Of a DNA stretch of 64,000 nt, positions 21,501-34,508 are shown in pieces (positions within the stretch are counted from its first letter, which is position 1; every line of letters starts with the position of its first letter). Position numbers and translations under genes: made by a program. The notes under the pieces are model-generated. The model did not search any database, was not told the origin of the DNA, and worked only from the letters and a program-made list of their open reading frames with translations. Source of the DNA: Gongronella butleri (Eukaryota; Mucoromycota; Mucoromycetes; Mucorales; Cunninghamellaceae); assembly GCA_025201375.1 (NCBI GenBank), contig JAIWZP010000032.1, positions 310,001 through 374,000 of the forward strand. The letters are read 5' to 3'.

Positions 21501-24092
21501 GCGCTTGGGGAGCATGTAATCGTGAATCTTGGCTTGCAAATACACATGGACGTGCTTGGCGAGTGCCTGGGCTTGTTCATCTTTGCCATTGACATTGGGA
21601 TCCGTGGCAACGACAAAGGCAATGATCTGCTTGTCGGCATGGTTGCGGAAAGCGGCACAATCGCCCACTTGAGGGTTCTCCATGAGGCAATTGATCAAAT
21701 CATCCATGGACCACGTCACGGTTTGCTTGGGAATGGGCTCCGTCAATGGGGCGCCCTTGACGGGGCACGTCGCCTCGTACAAGCGCTGCGACACATTGAT
21801 ATTGGATTCGGAGTCGAGCACCTCGGGGATGTCTAGGCGTTCGCTGAGCTTGATGCGCAATGGCTTGTTGACGGCGTTTTTCGGGAGCCCATCCATGTAC
21901 ACGAGGACCTGGGGCAGCTTGGACTGGTGTAACGACTTGCTCAAGAACGTGCGAAGCGAGCGCAGATCCGGGCGAAGCGCGTCGTCTAAGGGCGCAAAAA
22001 AAAAAAAAAAAAAAAAAAATTGGGGGTGAGCGCCTCGTTCATTTTCCCCCTTTTTTTCTCTTTTTGGTGGTCTGGACCCCGACCAACGAAAAAAAAAAAA
22101 AAAAAAATCTTTTTTACCATGTGTGACGATCACGACTCCGATTGTTTCTTGCAAGGTTTCATGAGGCACGGAGAACGCGAGTGTTTGTGCGACGCGAGGA
22201 TGGGCCAGCACCGCTTCTTCAATCTCAAAAGGCGAGATGATTTCACCACCGCGATTGATGATTTCCTTGGATCGGCCAGTGATGTACAAATAGCCATCAT
22301 CCAGATAGCCCATGTCGCCCGTGTCGAACCAGCCATCGGCATTGAAGGTATCAGCATTGTCAATGCCCTCGTAGCCATCAAAGCAAGGCGCACCACGCAC
22401 CATGATGTGGCCCACCATGCCATCCTTGTCAACAGGATGCTGGCCATTGTTGTAAATCGCCACATCGGGGCCAACAATCAAGCCCGACGTGCCTTCGCGT
22501 TCCAGACGATAGTCCCGTGGCGGAGTTGAGATGGGCATGCACTCGGTCATGCCATATGAGGGCAACACCGTGGCATTGGGGAAGTAATCTTTGAGCTCAC
22601 GCGCCAACAACGGGAGAAGACCACCACCAGCATTGCAAATCATCTTGATGAAAGCGCGTCGCGACTCGGGCACGCGTCGCACCGCACCTTCTTGCAGAAT
22701 CGCTTGATGCATCGTGGGCACCGCATAATACCAGACCAAAGTGCCTTTTTCTTGCAAATTGAGAATATCCCAAAAGACGCCAGCGTCAAAGCCCTATTAG
22801 TCACATTAAAAAGCGACAAAAAAAGAAGCAAAAAAGAAATCGAAAGGTGGGTAAGTTGACAAGCAATGCACCAAATTTGGAAGGCAGGAGGCCTTGGCAA
22901 GCTCTTTTTTCCCCGTTTGCTCGTGCATTTTGCTAAAGGGGAACGTTGTTTTTTTTGGGTGGGCGCTGTTTGTTTTTTTTGGGGGGAGCGGCGGGCAAAA
23001 AGGGGAAAGCGGGCAAGGGGGCGGGCGAGCGGGCGAAGCGGGTCGATCACCCTCATTTTTTTTTTTTTTGAAAAAGAGGCTTACCTTGCACAGGATGACG
23101 GTACCACCTGTGAAGATGGGGGCAAACAGGTTTCGGATGATGCCTCCCACATGGAAGAGGGGCATCATGTTGACATTGATGTCGGTGTTGCGCAATCCCC
23201 AAGAAAAGGCGACGCACAGCGTGCCGACGCAAAGGGCGCGGAGGCGGTAAGGGACGGTCTTTTTCTTGCCGCTTGTGCCTGATGTTTGGAGGATCATGGC
23301 AGTGTCGTCGGGTTGGTTGAGCGGGGCATCGACGAGCATCTTGGAGTCGCGCTTTGTGCGTGATGTGTCGGCATACAAGTTGAAAGTGGTGCCATTGGAG
23401 GCATCGACCTCGAGACCGAGGATCTGGAGACCGGCTTTGCGCAATGCATTGACGAGCGGATCATTGTCGGTGGCGAGCTTGACAAAGGGAATGATGACGG
23501 CTTGCACCTTCATGCTGGTATAGTCGTGCACCAATTCTTCAGGCGTCAAATTGCAATTGGAGGGCGCACAAGTACAATAAGCCATCAACGACAATAAGCA
23601 AAGACCAAGCGACGGCCCATCGGGCAGGCACACCGCCACGCGCGAGCCGCGCCCAAGACCGAATTGAGCCACATTGAAGCTCTTTTGAATAAAGGAATAC
23701 AGCTGCTGGTGCGTAATGTGCATGGACGGCTGCGAACTGGTGGGTGCACTTGCAATGGCCGCCTCGTGCGAACAATTGTTGATAAAATCAAGCAGACTGT
23801 CAAAGCGCAAAGAGCGATCGACAAGACTACCCATGGACTCGTCAGGACGCTTGTCGGACGACGATGATAAAAAGCCTTGATAAGTCACATCAAGGAGACT
23901 CATCACATAGTCAAATGTATTGTTGGACACCGTCTTGCCGCCCGTCGATGCACTCCTGGACACGCACGTCGACTCACTTGCATGAGATGTCTGTGAGAGA
24001 GTGCTAGGTGACCGATTCAGATCAGGCGAGCCACTGGCGCGGCTGCTAGCGCGGCTGCTGCTAGGGCTGCTACTAGAAGAGTCGTATGACAT
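18564..24092 (-). CDS. NRPS-like adenylation-carrier-membrane/left-handed-helix protein (polyamino-acid synthetase type)
   Basis: Four exons (24092-23085, 22793-22118, 21985-20445, 20387-18564) join in frame into 1,682 residues. Order: a Ser-rich N-terminus (1-60); an adenylate-forming domain (about 110-620) with LQTSGTSGKKK (P-loop-like core), YGMTE, GWFDTGDMGYL and GRSKEIINRGGE; a phosphopantetheine carrier with GGNSLKSG (Ser near 800); then membrane segments alternating with hexapeptide-repeat (left-handed beta-helix) blocks such as VTIGDNCVVG, IVIGDGAMVADRCVLLPGS and LLSGAKMGSDSTL. There is no condensation or thioesterase domain. This A-T-membrane layout is that of epsilon-poly-L-lysine-synthetase-like enzymes (NRPS terminal domain family), which polymerise a single amino acid without a template. 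Substrate and product are inferred only. No tailoring genes flank it, so it is not an obvious cluster. Confidence 0.85.
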
Positions 24093-26846
24093 GTGTGAGT
24101 GTTGTGGATGAAGAATGAAGTGTACAAATGCAAAAAAAAGTGAAAGAAAAAGAGAGGGAAAGGATATCGAGTCGAGATGCAGAAAAATAAAAAGGTAAAA
24201 AAACGAAAAAAAAAGAAAGAAATCCCTTCTCCCCCCTTTTTTCCATGCTTGATTTTATACTTTTATCGGGACCTGAAATGCTGCACCCAATTAGGGCAAG
24301 TGGCTAATATGGGGGATCAACAAACAGCACTCTTTGGACCATCACCTCCAAATTATTGCGCAACAACTACCAGGTTCAACTCTTTTCTCGCCCTTTTGAA
24401 CCCATCTCCATTTGTACTAGCCCTTAGCGCGTGTACCGGGGTTCGCTCGCGCAAAAAAGATGATTAACAAAAAAGGGTGCCATGGCAAAGGCCAAAGACC
24501 CACAAAAAAAAAAAAAAACTGCTTTCACCTCCACTTTTTTTTCCCCTTTGCTCCCCCTCTTTTCTATTTTGTCCCCCAAGGTCGAGAGAAAAAAAAATTT
24601 GAGTGGAGTGACAAAAAAAAATAGAGGTTTCCAACCACTCTAGCCCGGAAGAGCGCCTCATGGATCGTCTGTTTGGTCCAGTTTTGTGTCGGAGCGGCCC
24701 CTCCCCTCCCCCCAATCCATCCAACACACGGAGACACGACCACAGTAAGGGGCTCGTCATCTCCATTTTAGGCTGTGTGCCTCTGTTTCTGCTGGCACTG
24801 TTGCTGCTTTAATTTACATGTTGCCTAGTTTGGAAAAAAGAAATAAAACAAAGACAATCATGCCTTGCCACCAAAGTAGCGCGTCCCTGTTTTCTTTATT
24901 TTAGTTCATGTCAGAAGACCCGTATATCCATTTCATCGTTCCGCTCGTGTCCAGACGCGTTTTTTTTTTGGCCATTGCGTGCTTTTTTTTTTTATTTTTT
25001 TTCTATCCAATGTTGATAGAACATTTTGCTGTGTAGGGGGTGAAATTTGGGGGTGATGGTCTTTTTGTCGAATCATCCAGCCGCTTTTTTTGATTGGGCA
25101 GGCGGGGCATCTTGTTCAAGCTCCCCCCAAATCAATTAGCAGGCTTTTTTTTTCCATCCATGGGAATGGAACTGATACGTTTTTTTTTTTTTGTGGATTT
25201 ATTTTCGACCCACTTGCTCTTGGTTTCAGTGAAAGAGGTCGCTTTTCAAGGCCATTGAAGATGTGCCTACCTTTTTATTATTGTTTTGACAAGTGCAAGC
25301 TTTTTGACGGCATGGGCAATGGAACGAAAGGGGGGAATCCTATTTTTACCTACGAGTCAAAGATCGCCCTGAGATCACGTTCCGGGCCCTATTTTTATTT
25401 ACTGCTTGCCCTTGCTGCATCTCTTTTTCGACGTGCGAGCCGGTCGGCCCGGCCGTGACACAAATGATCTTTATCGCTATTTTTAAGGCGGCGATGTGGA
25501 CTCATGACCTCACACACACGTCGATCCCTTTTTTTTTTTTTTTGGCTGGTTTCGGCAAATCTGCATCAGTAAAGGGCCAATGCAATCATCACATTGATGT
25601 GAAACCAGGGCTAGAAGGCACCATGATGACCATTCCATACGAGTTCGAGTTCTCGACCAGATCGTGTAGATGAACGAATCTTTTCTATTCATTTTGTCTT
25701 GTACGTCATCTTTTTTTTTTGGTGTCAGGCGGCCCTTGCCGTAGTCTGCATGCATGTCGCGGCACGTCTGCGTGCACAATGGCATCGAATCAAAAACGGA
25801 CGGATGCACGCCGGGTAATAGGGAGCGAACAAATAGCCGTGGAACGCGTCAGCTCTTCCGTTCGCGCCCCTGCAATGCACGTGTACAAGCTTAGTCGCCG
25901 GCAATAATGCACACCATGGAGACAAAAATTCGCATGGCTTTCTTTCTTTTCAAATGGTGCTGTTTGAAGAGCCCCGCGACACGGCTAAAATACGCGTCGC
26001 GAGAACCAGAAATTTTTTAAAACAAATCGCGTCTTGCGGGGAACCAGTCGCAAAAAAGAGCAACGCGTCTCCCCCCCCCCCGCGCATTGGGCTCGCACAA
26101 GCAAGAAATTCTTTTAGAAAAGGAAGATTGCGCAGCAAGGGCAGCAAGGTTTGAACCTTGCCATGTTGATTGTCGATCATCATTTGTCATGTCGCAACAA
26201 AAAGTCCAAAAGAATCATGTAAAATGAAACCTAATCGCAACGTCCCTTGGTCATGTACGGGCGTGCAAACGGTTGCCAAATGGTGCTGCCCTGGATAGGA
26301 TTGAAACAGAAAAAGGGCCACATGGCACGGTCCATTGGCTGAAAATCAAGCGTTTGCAATTGCTTTTGCAGCAAACACAGGCACGTCTGTTCGCACAACC
26401 GATTTATTTTGTGTTTCACCATGCACATCCAAGTCAAAACAACCGCGAACGATGCGAGAACGAAGGAAAAAAAAAATCTCACGCGTGGCTCTCCCTTATT
26501 TTGATATTTTGCACAAAAGGTGGGAAATGAAAGGTTTTGCCAAGGGAAATAGCATGGACTCGTTTTGCTTTTTTCATGAAACAAATGAATCTTCTACGCC
26601 GACGTTGCCTGACGTCACCTGGGGGCATGTTGCTAAAGGGTGGGACGATTTTCATTGTAGAAAATCATGAAATTGACCAATTCTTGTGAACAAAAGCGGC
26701 CAAGCCATCTGGCCGGACACTCTTTGTCCGGTGAGCATTGAATGTCCGCCCGGCATGCCCTTTGCTCTTGGGGGTCTCTCCCCAAGGTTAGGCACCAGGC
26801 CAGTGTTTTTTCTTCCTTTCGCTTCTCCGTCCTTCTTTTTATAACC
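24093..26846. other. Divergent intergenic region between the synthetase-like gene and TOM70
   Basis: The two genes point away from each other, so both promoters lie here. The synthetase side has a long A-rich leader. The TOM70 side ends in cttctttttataacc, just before the ATG. A small inverted repeat, ccggacac/gtccgg, is seen near 26715. Between 24.3 and 26.2 kb I find no convincing gene; open frames there lack family features. Confidence 0.5.
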
Positions 26847-29281
26847 ATGAGCAACAATAATACGAGCCAAGCACCTGCTTCTGGTGCTCAAGACAAGATC
26901 AACAAGTTCTTTGAAGATCGCGACTGGAAGTTTTATGCTGCGGTTGCTGCTGGCGTCACGTTGGCCGGTGCCGGCGCCTATTACTTGACGCAACCCCCTG
27001 CGGTCCCCAAGAAAAAGGCAGCAAAAAAGACCAAGGGCAAAAAGGCGGCTCCTCAGGGTAATGCTTATATTCGTGGTTGCGACGCGCTGCAGCAAAAAAA
27101 AAAAAAAAAGAAAAGAAAAGACGACCAATTGAGCTCATTTTTTCCCTGGTTTAGACGCGTCTTCCTCGTCGACGGCCACGCCTGCGCCTGCCACCGCCTC
27201 GGACAAGGAAACCAAGCCCGCCACCGCCGCTCCTTCGACGGAAGCGGCTGCCACGGAACCTGCGGACCACACCAGTCTGTCCGACGAAGCCATTGAACAA
27301 TTGACCACGGAGGTAATGCCGGCTTTTTTTCAAAAAGAGGGGGGGGAGCAACGGGGATATTAATTCAATATTTTTTTTTATATTGTAGGAGCGCGCCAAG
27401 GTTGCGCAGGGTCTCAAGGAGAAGGGCAACAAGATGTTTGGCGCCAAAAAGTACGAGGAGGCCATTGATGCCTACACGCAGGCCATTCGTTTCAAAAAGG
27501 ACCCGATCTTCTTCTCGAACCGCGCGGCGTGCCACAGCTTCTTGGGCAACAACAAGCAGGTCATTGCCGACAGCAACGAAGCGCTCGCCCTTGACCCCAC
27601 GTACATCAAGGCCATCAATCGCCGTGCGCAGGCGTTTGAAAAGGAAAATCAGCTTGAGGATGCTCTCTATGGTAAACATTCGCATCCCTTCATTTCATCG
27701 ACGTTGCCTGACCCCCATTGTTTTTTTTCAAATCAGACTTTAGCTGCGTGTGCATCTTGGAAGGCTTCAAGAACGACAATGCGGGCAAGTCCATGGAGCG
27801 TCTCTTGCAACAGATCGCGTCGACGCGCGCCAAGGAAATCATCGAGACGAAGCCGCACCGCCTCCCCTCGACGGCCTATGTCAATGCCTACTTGGACTCG
27901 TTCCGCCCTGGTAAAAAAAAAAAAAAAAAAAAAGCAAACTGCGAAACGTGAAACACGCGCGCTGACCACTTTTTTTCAAATTTAGCCACTATTGACGTGC
28001 CCACGATCACCGACGAATCGTCGGGCGACTTTTTCTTTGCCAAGGCGTTCCGTGCCACGCTTGACAAGGACTACGAGACCGCCGCCGAGGCCATTGACAA
28101 GGCCGTCGAATTGGGCTGCTCCGCCGCCTACCAGGCTTTGGCTCTCAACATGAAGGGCACCTATGTCTTTTTGATGGGCGATTCCCAGGGCGCCCTCGAG
28201 TACCTCAACAAGGCCATTGAGGCCGATCCCAAGTACGTCCAGAGCTACATCAAGCGCTCCAGCATCTACATTGAGCAACGTAAGCTTCAAAAAACAAGAG
28301 AACGACACGTTTTTTCTTGGTTTTGCTCATTTTTTTTTTGTAAAAACCAGAGGACGTGGCGTCTGCTTTCAAGGACTTTGAGACGGCCATCCAGGTCAAT
28401 CCCAGCGACCCCGATGTTTACTATCACCGTGGTCAAAGTAAGTGGTTTTGGAGGGAAACGTTCGCGTGCACCGAATGGCGAGATGCTGACCGCGTCCAAT
28501 TGCCTTTGTTTTCCATAGTCCGATACATCAGCAACGACTACGAGTCTGCCGCCAATGATTACAGCGAGAGCATTGCTCTGGATGACACTTTTGTCTTTGC
28601 GCACGTGCAATTGGGCGTTGTGCAGTACAAGATGGGCTCCGTGTCAAAGTCGATGACCACCTTTAAGAACACGCTGCAAAAGTTTGCCCAGTCCGCCGAC
28701 GTCCACAACTATTATGGCGAGCTGTTGGCCGACCAGCAAAAGTTTGCCGAGGCTGTCGACATGTTCTCAAAGGCCATTGAATTGGACCCCAAGAACCCCA
28801 TCCCCTATATCAACAAAGCTATGCTCAAGCACCAGGCCTTCAAGGAAGCCGACGAGGCCATCAGCCTCTGCAAAAAGGCATTCGATGGTAATGAATCAAA
28901 GAAAAAAGGACACGCGTCGCGACATCCCCCCCGCTCACTGTGCATTTTTTTTTTCTTTTGTAGCTGACCCTGCGTGCGACGCTGCCGTCGCTTCCTTGGG
29001 CCAGCTGTACCTGGAGCGCGGCGAGCCTGAAGAAGCCTTGAAATATTACAACCTCGCGATCGACTTGGCTAGAACCCAGCCCGAGTTGGAGCACGCGATC
29101 TCGTATGTCGAGGCGACCAAGACTCAAATCAAGTAAGCCATTCTCGTTCCCTCGTTCTTCTGATTTGCACGCGTCACACGGTCTGAATATTTTGCTCATT
29201 TGTCCTTTTTTGTCACTTTTATCTAGATTCTCCAAAGATTTCCCTGAAGCTGCCGCCAAACTCCGTAGCATGCGCCAGTAA
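26847..29281 (+). CDS. TOM70: Mitochondrial import receptor Tom70
   Basis: Outer-membrane receptor that takes Hsp70/Hsp90-bound preproteins, especially carriers, to the TOM pore. Nine exons (26847-27057, 27155-27312, 27389-27671, 27737-27910, 27986-28279, 28351-28437, 28519-28887, 28964-29132, 29227-29281) make 599 residues; the fungal protein is usually about 600. It has an N-terminal anchor FYAAVAAGVTLAGAGAYYL (about 28-46) followed by a Lys-rich stretch, an Ala/Thr/Pro linker, the clamp TPRs beginning LKEKGNKMFGAKKYEEAI with FFSNRAACH, and further TPRs to the C-terminus (NKAIEADPKYVQSYIKR, AIELDPKNPIPYINKA, YLERGEPEEALKYYN). The ATG is the first after the pyrimidine-rich leader. Confidence 0.96.
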
Positions 29282-30474
29282 ACAGCTCCATTGCCATGCT
29301 GTTGCCACCCCGTCCCCTCCCTTCTCTCGTTTTTTAACCCTCCCGTAGACCATTTTTTTTCTTTTTTCTGTATGTACATATCAAAAATGGGTAATAAAAC
29401 TATTCCGCCCTTTTTCCTTCCTTGGTTCGCGTCTGATGTACACCGTCTCACCGTGTGATTAAAAAAAAAAAAAAAGAGAAAACGCGTCGTACAAGTCATT
29501 AAAAGGCGCGCGCGCGCGCGTCTAAAAAGTGTCTCACGCCCCCCCTCTTGTGCAAATTGGCCTGAGCTTTTCTCCTTTTTGTGTGGCTCATCATCGCGCG
29601 AGCGACACGCACTGCAGATGCAGATCGGCACTCGTCATATACCAGGTGCTCATCAGGCTGCAGCATCCAAAAATGGAAGTCGCGTCGTCTCCCCCCAAAT
29701 TGGCACGTCAATTAGGCTTGCGCATGACATATTCCAGGGACAATGCTGTTCAGAAATTACCCTGGGAACCTTGCGTTGAAAACAGCGCGTGACCGCCGTG
29801 CTTATCATTGGACTGTCACACTCGTTGGCAATTTTTTTTAAAAAAAAAAAAAAAAAAAAAAAGTGAGCTTGAATTCTCAAAACAGTGCCTGCTCTGCTAT
29901 CACATGATACACACCGGTCCCCTGGCCTCCTATCGTCAGTGACACGTCCCACTGGGACGCTCCAGCGAATGGATTGCTGTCAAGGAGTCTAAGCAAGATG
30001 CGATCCCCCTTCTCGGCGCAGATCATCAGGCAGTCGGAAATGAGAACACTTTACCTGGCGGATTCATGGACGGCACACTGTAACTTTTTAAGCTGCAAAA
30101 AAAAAAAAAAAGTATGATAACACGGGGGAAAAGCAGGATATCACGCCATTATATCACAATCATACTGTATTATTTGCAACCAACACCCTTTTGTCAGGCA
30201 ATCATCACGGTTTGCTGTAAAGTTTTATGGTCGCAGTGTCATAACAAACCGCAAGCAATTCGCCCATGGCATTGCTTCCAAGCTGAAAAATGTGTGAAAA
30301 AAAGCTGCTCGATTTTTGCGCTTTTTGCGCTTTGCATGAGTTTCTGGCAGAAAATAAATCTCTCAAATTCAACGCCCTGCTACTGTACATAAGAACTGTA
30401 ACATGAATACTGTACATGATGGATGATCCAACTAATCACTGCTGCTTTGTCTGTAGATACTGTTCTACTGTATC
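29282..30474. other. Gene-free stretch downstream of TOM70
   Basis: TOM70 3' UTR (aataaaac near 29393), an alternating (GC)n run at about 29506-29520 with Z-DNA potential, and homopolymers. Words of the TACTGTA/TACAGTA type begin near 30385. Nothing coding is recognised. Confidence 0.5.
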
Positions 30475-32720
30475 ATACACTGCACAAAAACAAAGGGCCT
30501 TTGAAAAATGTCAAAGCGTGATTTTCAGACTTTGCCGGCTTGTTCCTTGTATGTTGTGCTTCCAGAATTTTTTTTACAGCCTACCTGCCCGCAGATGAAA
30601 GCTGCCTCGCGGCATGAACTATCGCCTGTGCGAAAGATGGCAGTGCCTGATTTTTTTTGAGCACGCAAATTCCAAAAACCTCACATTTGTCTTGTTTTGC
30701 CTTTTTCTCGCTATCTGCTTGGCTGATCCCGTTCAAAAATGCCTGAATCGGATTCAGCGCGAGTTTTGCAACAAAAAAGTTTAAAACACCAAAGCGCTGC
30801 GACCACGTTTGAAAAATTCAGGGGTCACTCAGGGGTCACACATTTCAACCTCAGAAAATGCCAAATTTGGGAAATTTCGAACTCCGACTGATCAATGCAT
30901 CCAAAACAGGTAATATCGACAATTTACTACTGGCAGACAAAATGACAGATTGCCCTAACTTCAGAAAAATATCCAAAGAATGACGCATGAACGGCGATCG
31001 ACTGAAAAAAGTGCCTATGATGATAGTTTGGTGTTTTTTTTTTTGCAAAAATTTAAGGTTTGAGACTTCCAAATCAAGATGCGTGAATTGCATGAATTTT
31101 TTTTATCATATTTTTTTATTTTTTTATTTTTGACACGATCCGATCCCCTAGGCTGTCGCTGTCCTTGGGGGTGAGGGGGGAGTGTCGTGGTCATTGAGCC
31201 GGCCGAGTGATTAATGAGGCGTCGGGCGTCTCTGGCATCGCCCAAAATGCCTTGTTGGGCAACGCGTCGTTGAGCTCGGCGGGCGGCGACTCCCTTGACA
31301 CGGAGGCGCCGACCTTGATGGAAAGAGTGCACATGATTGGACATTATTGGGACAAACGTGGGTTTACAGTAGATTCTGGATATATCGGCACCTGCTATAT
31401 CGGTTTTCCTCGCTATATCGGCAGCCTTCAAAAAATGGTCTACATATAAAAGACGAAAAGCCTAGAAAAATCCGCTCACTATATATATCGGCATTTGGCA
31501 GGCTTTTTGTATATCGGCAGCAAAAAAATCGAAAATTTTTGAAACCGATATATCCATAATCTACTGTATTGATGGCAGCAACACCGCGAGGCAAGGGAAC
31601 GAGTGGGTGTTGGAAGAGTGAAGAGAAAAGAGAAAAAAAAAAAAGAAAGGAAGGGGAAAAGGAAGGTGGCGGGGTCTTTTATGTGGGGCAAGGCCAAATT
31701 GGTCTGCGGCCTTGCGCACAGACAGATCGGGGTTCCAATGGGCACGCGAGAAGGGAAAGCGGAACAAGGGCGGACCAAGGGAAGAAAAGGACTGGAGAAA
31801 AAAAAAAAAAGGTATTGGCATTTCACGAGTGGGATCGTGACAATTTTTTTTACTGTACATCTTTTTTTTGTGCAATGTGCACTGCTGGCTGGCTGCAGCT
31901 TGCAGCCAGCAGAAATGCATGACCGAAATGCATGACCGAAACGCATGACCGAAATGCAAAAATTTTAAACCCAGGAAGCCTGCAGCGCGCTGCAACCTGC
32001 AAGTCATCCGCTCATCCCATTACAGATGATGGTTTGAGCCCGTTTGCAAGTAAATCTGCAATGAAAATCGGGGGTCGACAATTGTATGATACGATACTGT
32101 AGTCAAAAAAAGCAGCAGCTTTCTCCGTCAGTTTTGATCGGATCGCGGTGAAACTGGTCTTCTCATTCAACAGAGAATCAACAACAGCTGCTGCTTTCCA
32201 CACGTTACAGTATGATACTATAAAAGTGCTATCATAGCTCATACAGTATGTAAGGGACCTTCTTTTTTCTGTTGTCGAGAAAATAAAGTGGATTTTGAAA
32301 AAAATTATCCATGAATGTTTGATCGGATTTTGTTGCAAGTGTACAGTATCATACAGTACGAATACAGTACAGTACATACAGTATGAATGTACAGTATCAT
32401 TCATAAAGGTTGCCATCGATCGGGCGAGCAAAACAATCCGCCGGAAAAGACAGTCGCGTGCGCCTCTGTCGAATGATGCCATTTTCATCGTGTGCCAAGA
32501 ACAAGTTGGAGAAGTCTGCGCTGAATTTGTGAAATTTGAAAATGTCACCATTTTGGAATCATCTGCACATACTGTACACACTGCACAGCAGCGACCCAGA
32601 CAACGTTTGGTTTTCAACGCGTTGTTGAGAAAAGACACGCCCCCAGTCGAAAGAAGAGTTTAATGCACATACAGCTTTCAAGGCAATCCAAACATGTGGT
32701 TTTTTGCATCTTTTGTTTTG
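30475..32720. repeat. Composite repeat block, copy 1 (R2 + R3 + degenerate open frame)
   Basis: Homologous, in the same order, to about 50505-52400: an R2 copy (30475-30860); a diverged part to 31130; a better-conserved GC-richer island R3 (31137-31850) with about seven differences over 200 bp against 51204-51410; then a part containing an open frame (32295-32663) similar to one at 52046-52355. R3 is interrupted here by a MITE that is absent from copy 2. Near 31889-31951 there are a CTGGCTGCA/TGCAGCCAG hairpin and three 13-bp tandem units of AAATGCATGACCG type, not present in copy 2. Confidence 0.75.
31367..31566. mobile_element. MITE, Tc1/mariner-pogo type, 200 bp
   Basis: Terminal inverted repeats of 22 bp with one mismatch: the left end starts CAGTAGATTCTGGATATATC and the right end is its reverse complement with A for C at position 10. 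Both ends are flanked by TA (31365-31366 and 31567-31568). The paralogous block at about 51430 has the uninterrupted site with a single TA (gtttattgatg), so insertion and target duplication are seen directly. Inner tatatcggc words recur near both ends. It has no coding capacity, so it was presumably moved by a transposase encoded elsewhere. Confidence 0.88.
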
Positions 32721-33648
32721 GGCTGAATTTGTGAAAATGCAAAATCGTCGATTTTCTCGATGAAGAAAGTCTGAAATGCCTGATTAATCGCTCTCATGCA
32801 GTAGACTTGAAATATTATTACTGTACATACTGTATTTATGATATGATAAATACAGAACGTACGTAAAAAGAGATGCGACAAAATTCCAACTCGACAGGGA
32901 TTGACGCGCTTTATGATACAGTAATAATTGTACAGTACAGTACAGTACTGTATCACGCGCGCGTCGTACAACTCGTACGTATCATACTACTGTACTCGTA
33001 GGCTACTGTAAAGTTACTGTATCATAGCTATCGCGCTCCTGCTGTGCTACGTATCATACAGTAACTCATCTTTTTTTTAATGCTCACATGTTGTGTCACG
33101 CACGCTTCAATTCGTACTCTTTTACGTACAGTAGATCCTATGATGAGTTTTGAGACGCTGCAGCCACCTCTTGTCGAATTTGCCTCTGAGAGGCTAACTA
33201 CTGTAAATATGATATCATATCATAGAGATTTCATCGTCAAAAGTATGTTTATCGTGATGATCATGCCATGTTCTGCCCACGACGCTACACGGTGGCTGCG
33301 GCGGCCGCTTGAATCGTTTGCAGTCGCATTTGCATATCATATCATATAATAGCGCTCAAAGGCAACCATGGACATGAAAGAGCCTCAGCAGTCTGCCCCT
33401 TTTTTTTTTTTTTTTTGTGCTGTTCCACAAAGGGACGACCCCGCGTGGGACTGCTCGCAAAGCTGGTCTCGTGACAACTCTAGTATTTAATCGCTTCCAT
33501 TTGCCTTCAGGGGCTGCGGATTATGTAGTCCCGAGCAAAATCCGATAAAAAACGAAAATTCGTCGAAAAAAAAAGACAAGAGACGAGGAACAATTTTTTT
33601 TTGTGCGATGAAACAGAGGGAGGGAGAGAGGTTTTATTATTTGCATGA
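32721..33648. other. Gene-free stretch rich in TACAGTA/ATCATA words
   Basis: Dense short palindromic words (tacagtac, tactgtatcatac, gatatcatatcat) run from about 32070 to 33355, shared in style with 49.4-50.5 kb. The last 100 bp before 33649 are the eL18 3' UTR. No gene is recognised. Confidence 0.5.
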
Positions 33649-34508
33649 TTAGACCTTGAAGCCACGCGAGGCACGCTTGCCACGAGCCTTCTCGAACTTG
33701 CGGCCCTTGGAGCGAACGTAGGGCTTCTTGTTCTTGTGGGGGCCCATGCCGAAGTGCTTGACAGCCTCGCGGCTGTTCTTGGAGCCACGGACAAGCACGG
33801 TGTTGGCACCGGTGGGGGCACGGAGAGCCAATTGATCCAAGGTAAGGATCTCACCGCCAGCCTTCAAGATGCGGGCCTTGGCGGTCTTGGTGACGTGCAG
33901 AGCAGCGACCGACAACTTGGGGACCTCCAAGAGGCGGGTGTCGTCGGTGACGGTGCCAACAACGACAAAGGTCTTGCCGGCAACGTCCTTGTGCTGGGCA
34001 ACGTACTTGGCCAAGCGCGACACGGTGACGGGGGGACGGTTCACACGCGACATAAAGAGACGCTTCAACACAACCTTGTTGAAGTTGGCATCGGTACGGC
34101 GGGCGAGGAAGCGGTAAAGCTAAAAATTCAACAAGAAAAAGCACACCATGAGCAAAAATATAAAAAATATAAAAAAAAAAGGGGAATGGCTCTTGACTTA
34201 CCTTGACCAACAGAGCCAAGTAGACGTTGTCCGACTTGGGGGCGGTGCGGTTGGTGTTCTTAACGTGATGCTTCTTGATGTCAATACCCTATAGGTGACG
34301 ACAAGAAGAAAAAAAATAGAGATGAGAGGGTCGTCACAGATGATTGCGGAGGGCATCCATGGATCCGAGGGGTCCATGCATCCATCCGTTCATGCATCCA
34401 TCTTCTCCAAGCTCCATTCCATCCATCCAATTGACAAGAATGGCATGAAATAGCAGAACACATGGATGGCGGGCGTGTTGGTGGTTGGGGGTGCGTGTGC
34501 TTTACCAT
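33649..34508 (-). CDS. RPL18: 60S ribosomal protein eL18
   Basis: Structural protein of the large ribosomal subunit. Three exons: exon 1 is only the ATG (34508-34506), then 34288-34202 and 34119-33649, giving 186 residues, the normal length. It begins [15 protein letters not shown] and contains [41 protein letters not shown] and the basic tail [18 protein letters not shown]. An intron right after the start codon is typical of ribosomal protein genes. That 217-bp intron is rich in GGATGGAT words, as is the first intron of eL33. It shares a divergent promoter with COQ9. Confidence 0.97.

Noticed and set aside
31015..31431. Arg-rich open frame in R3, also open in the second copy (51161-51415)
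   Set aside because: Differences between the two copies are as often replacement as silent in every frame, and the ends diverge, so coding constraint is not supported.
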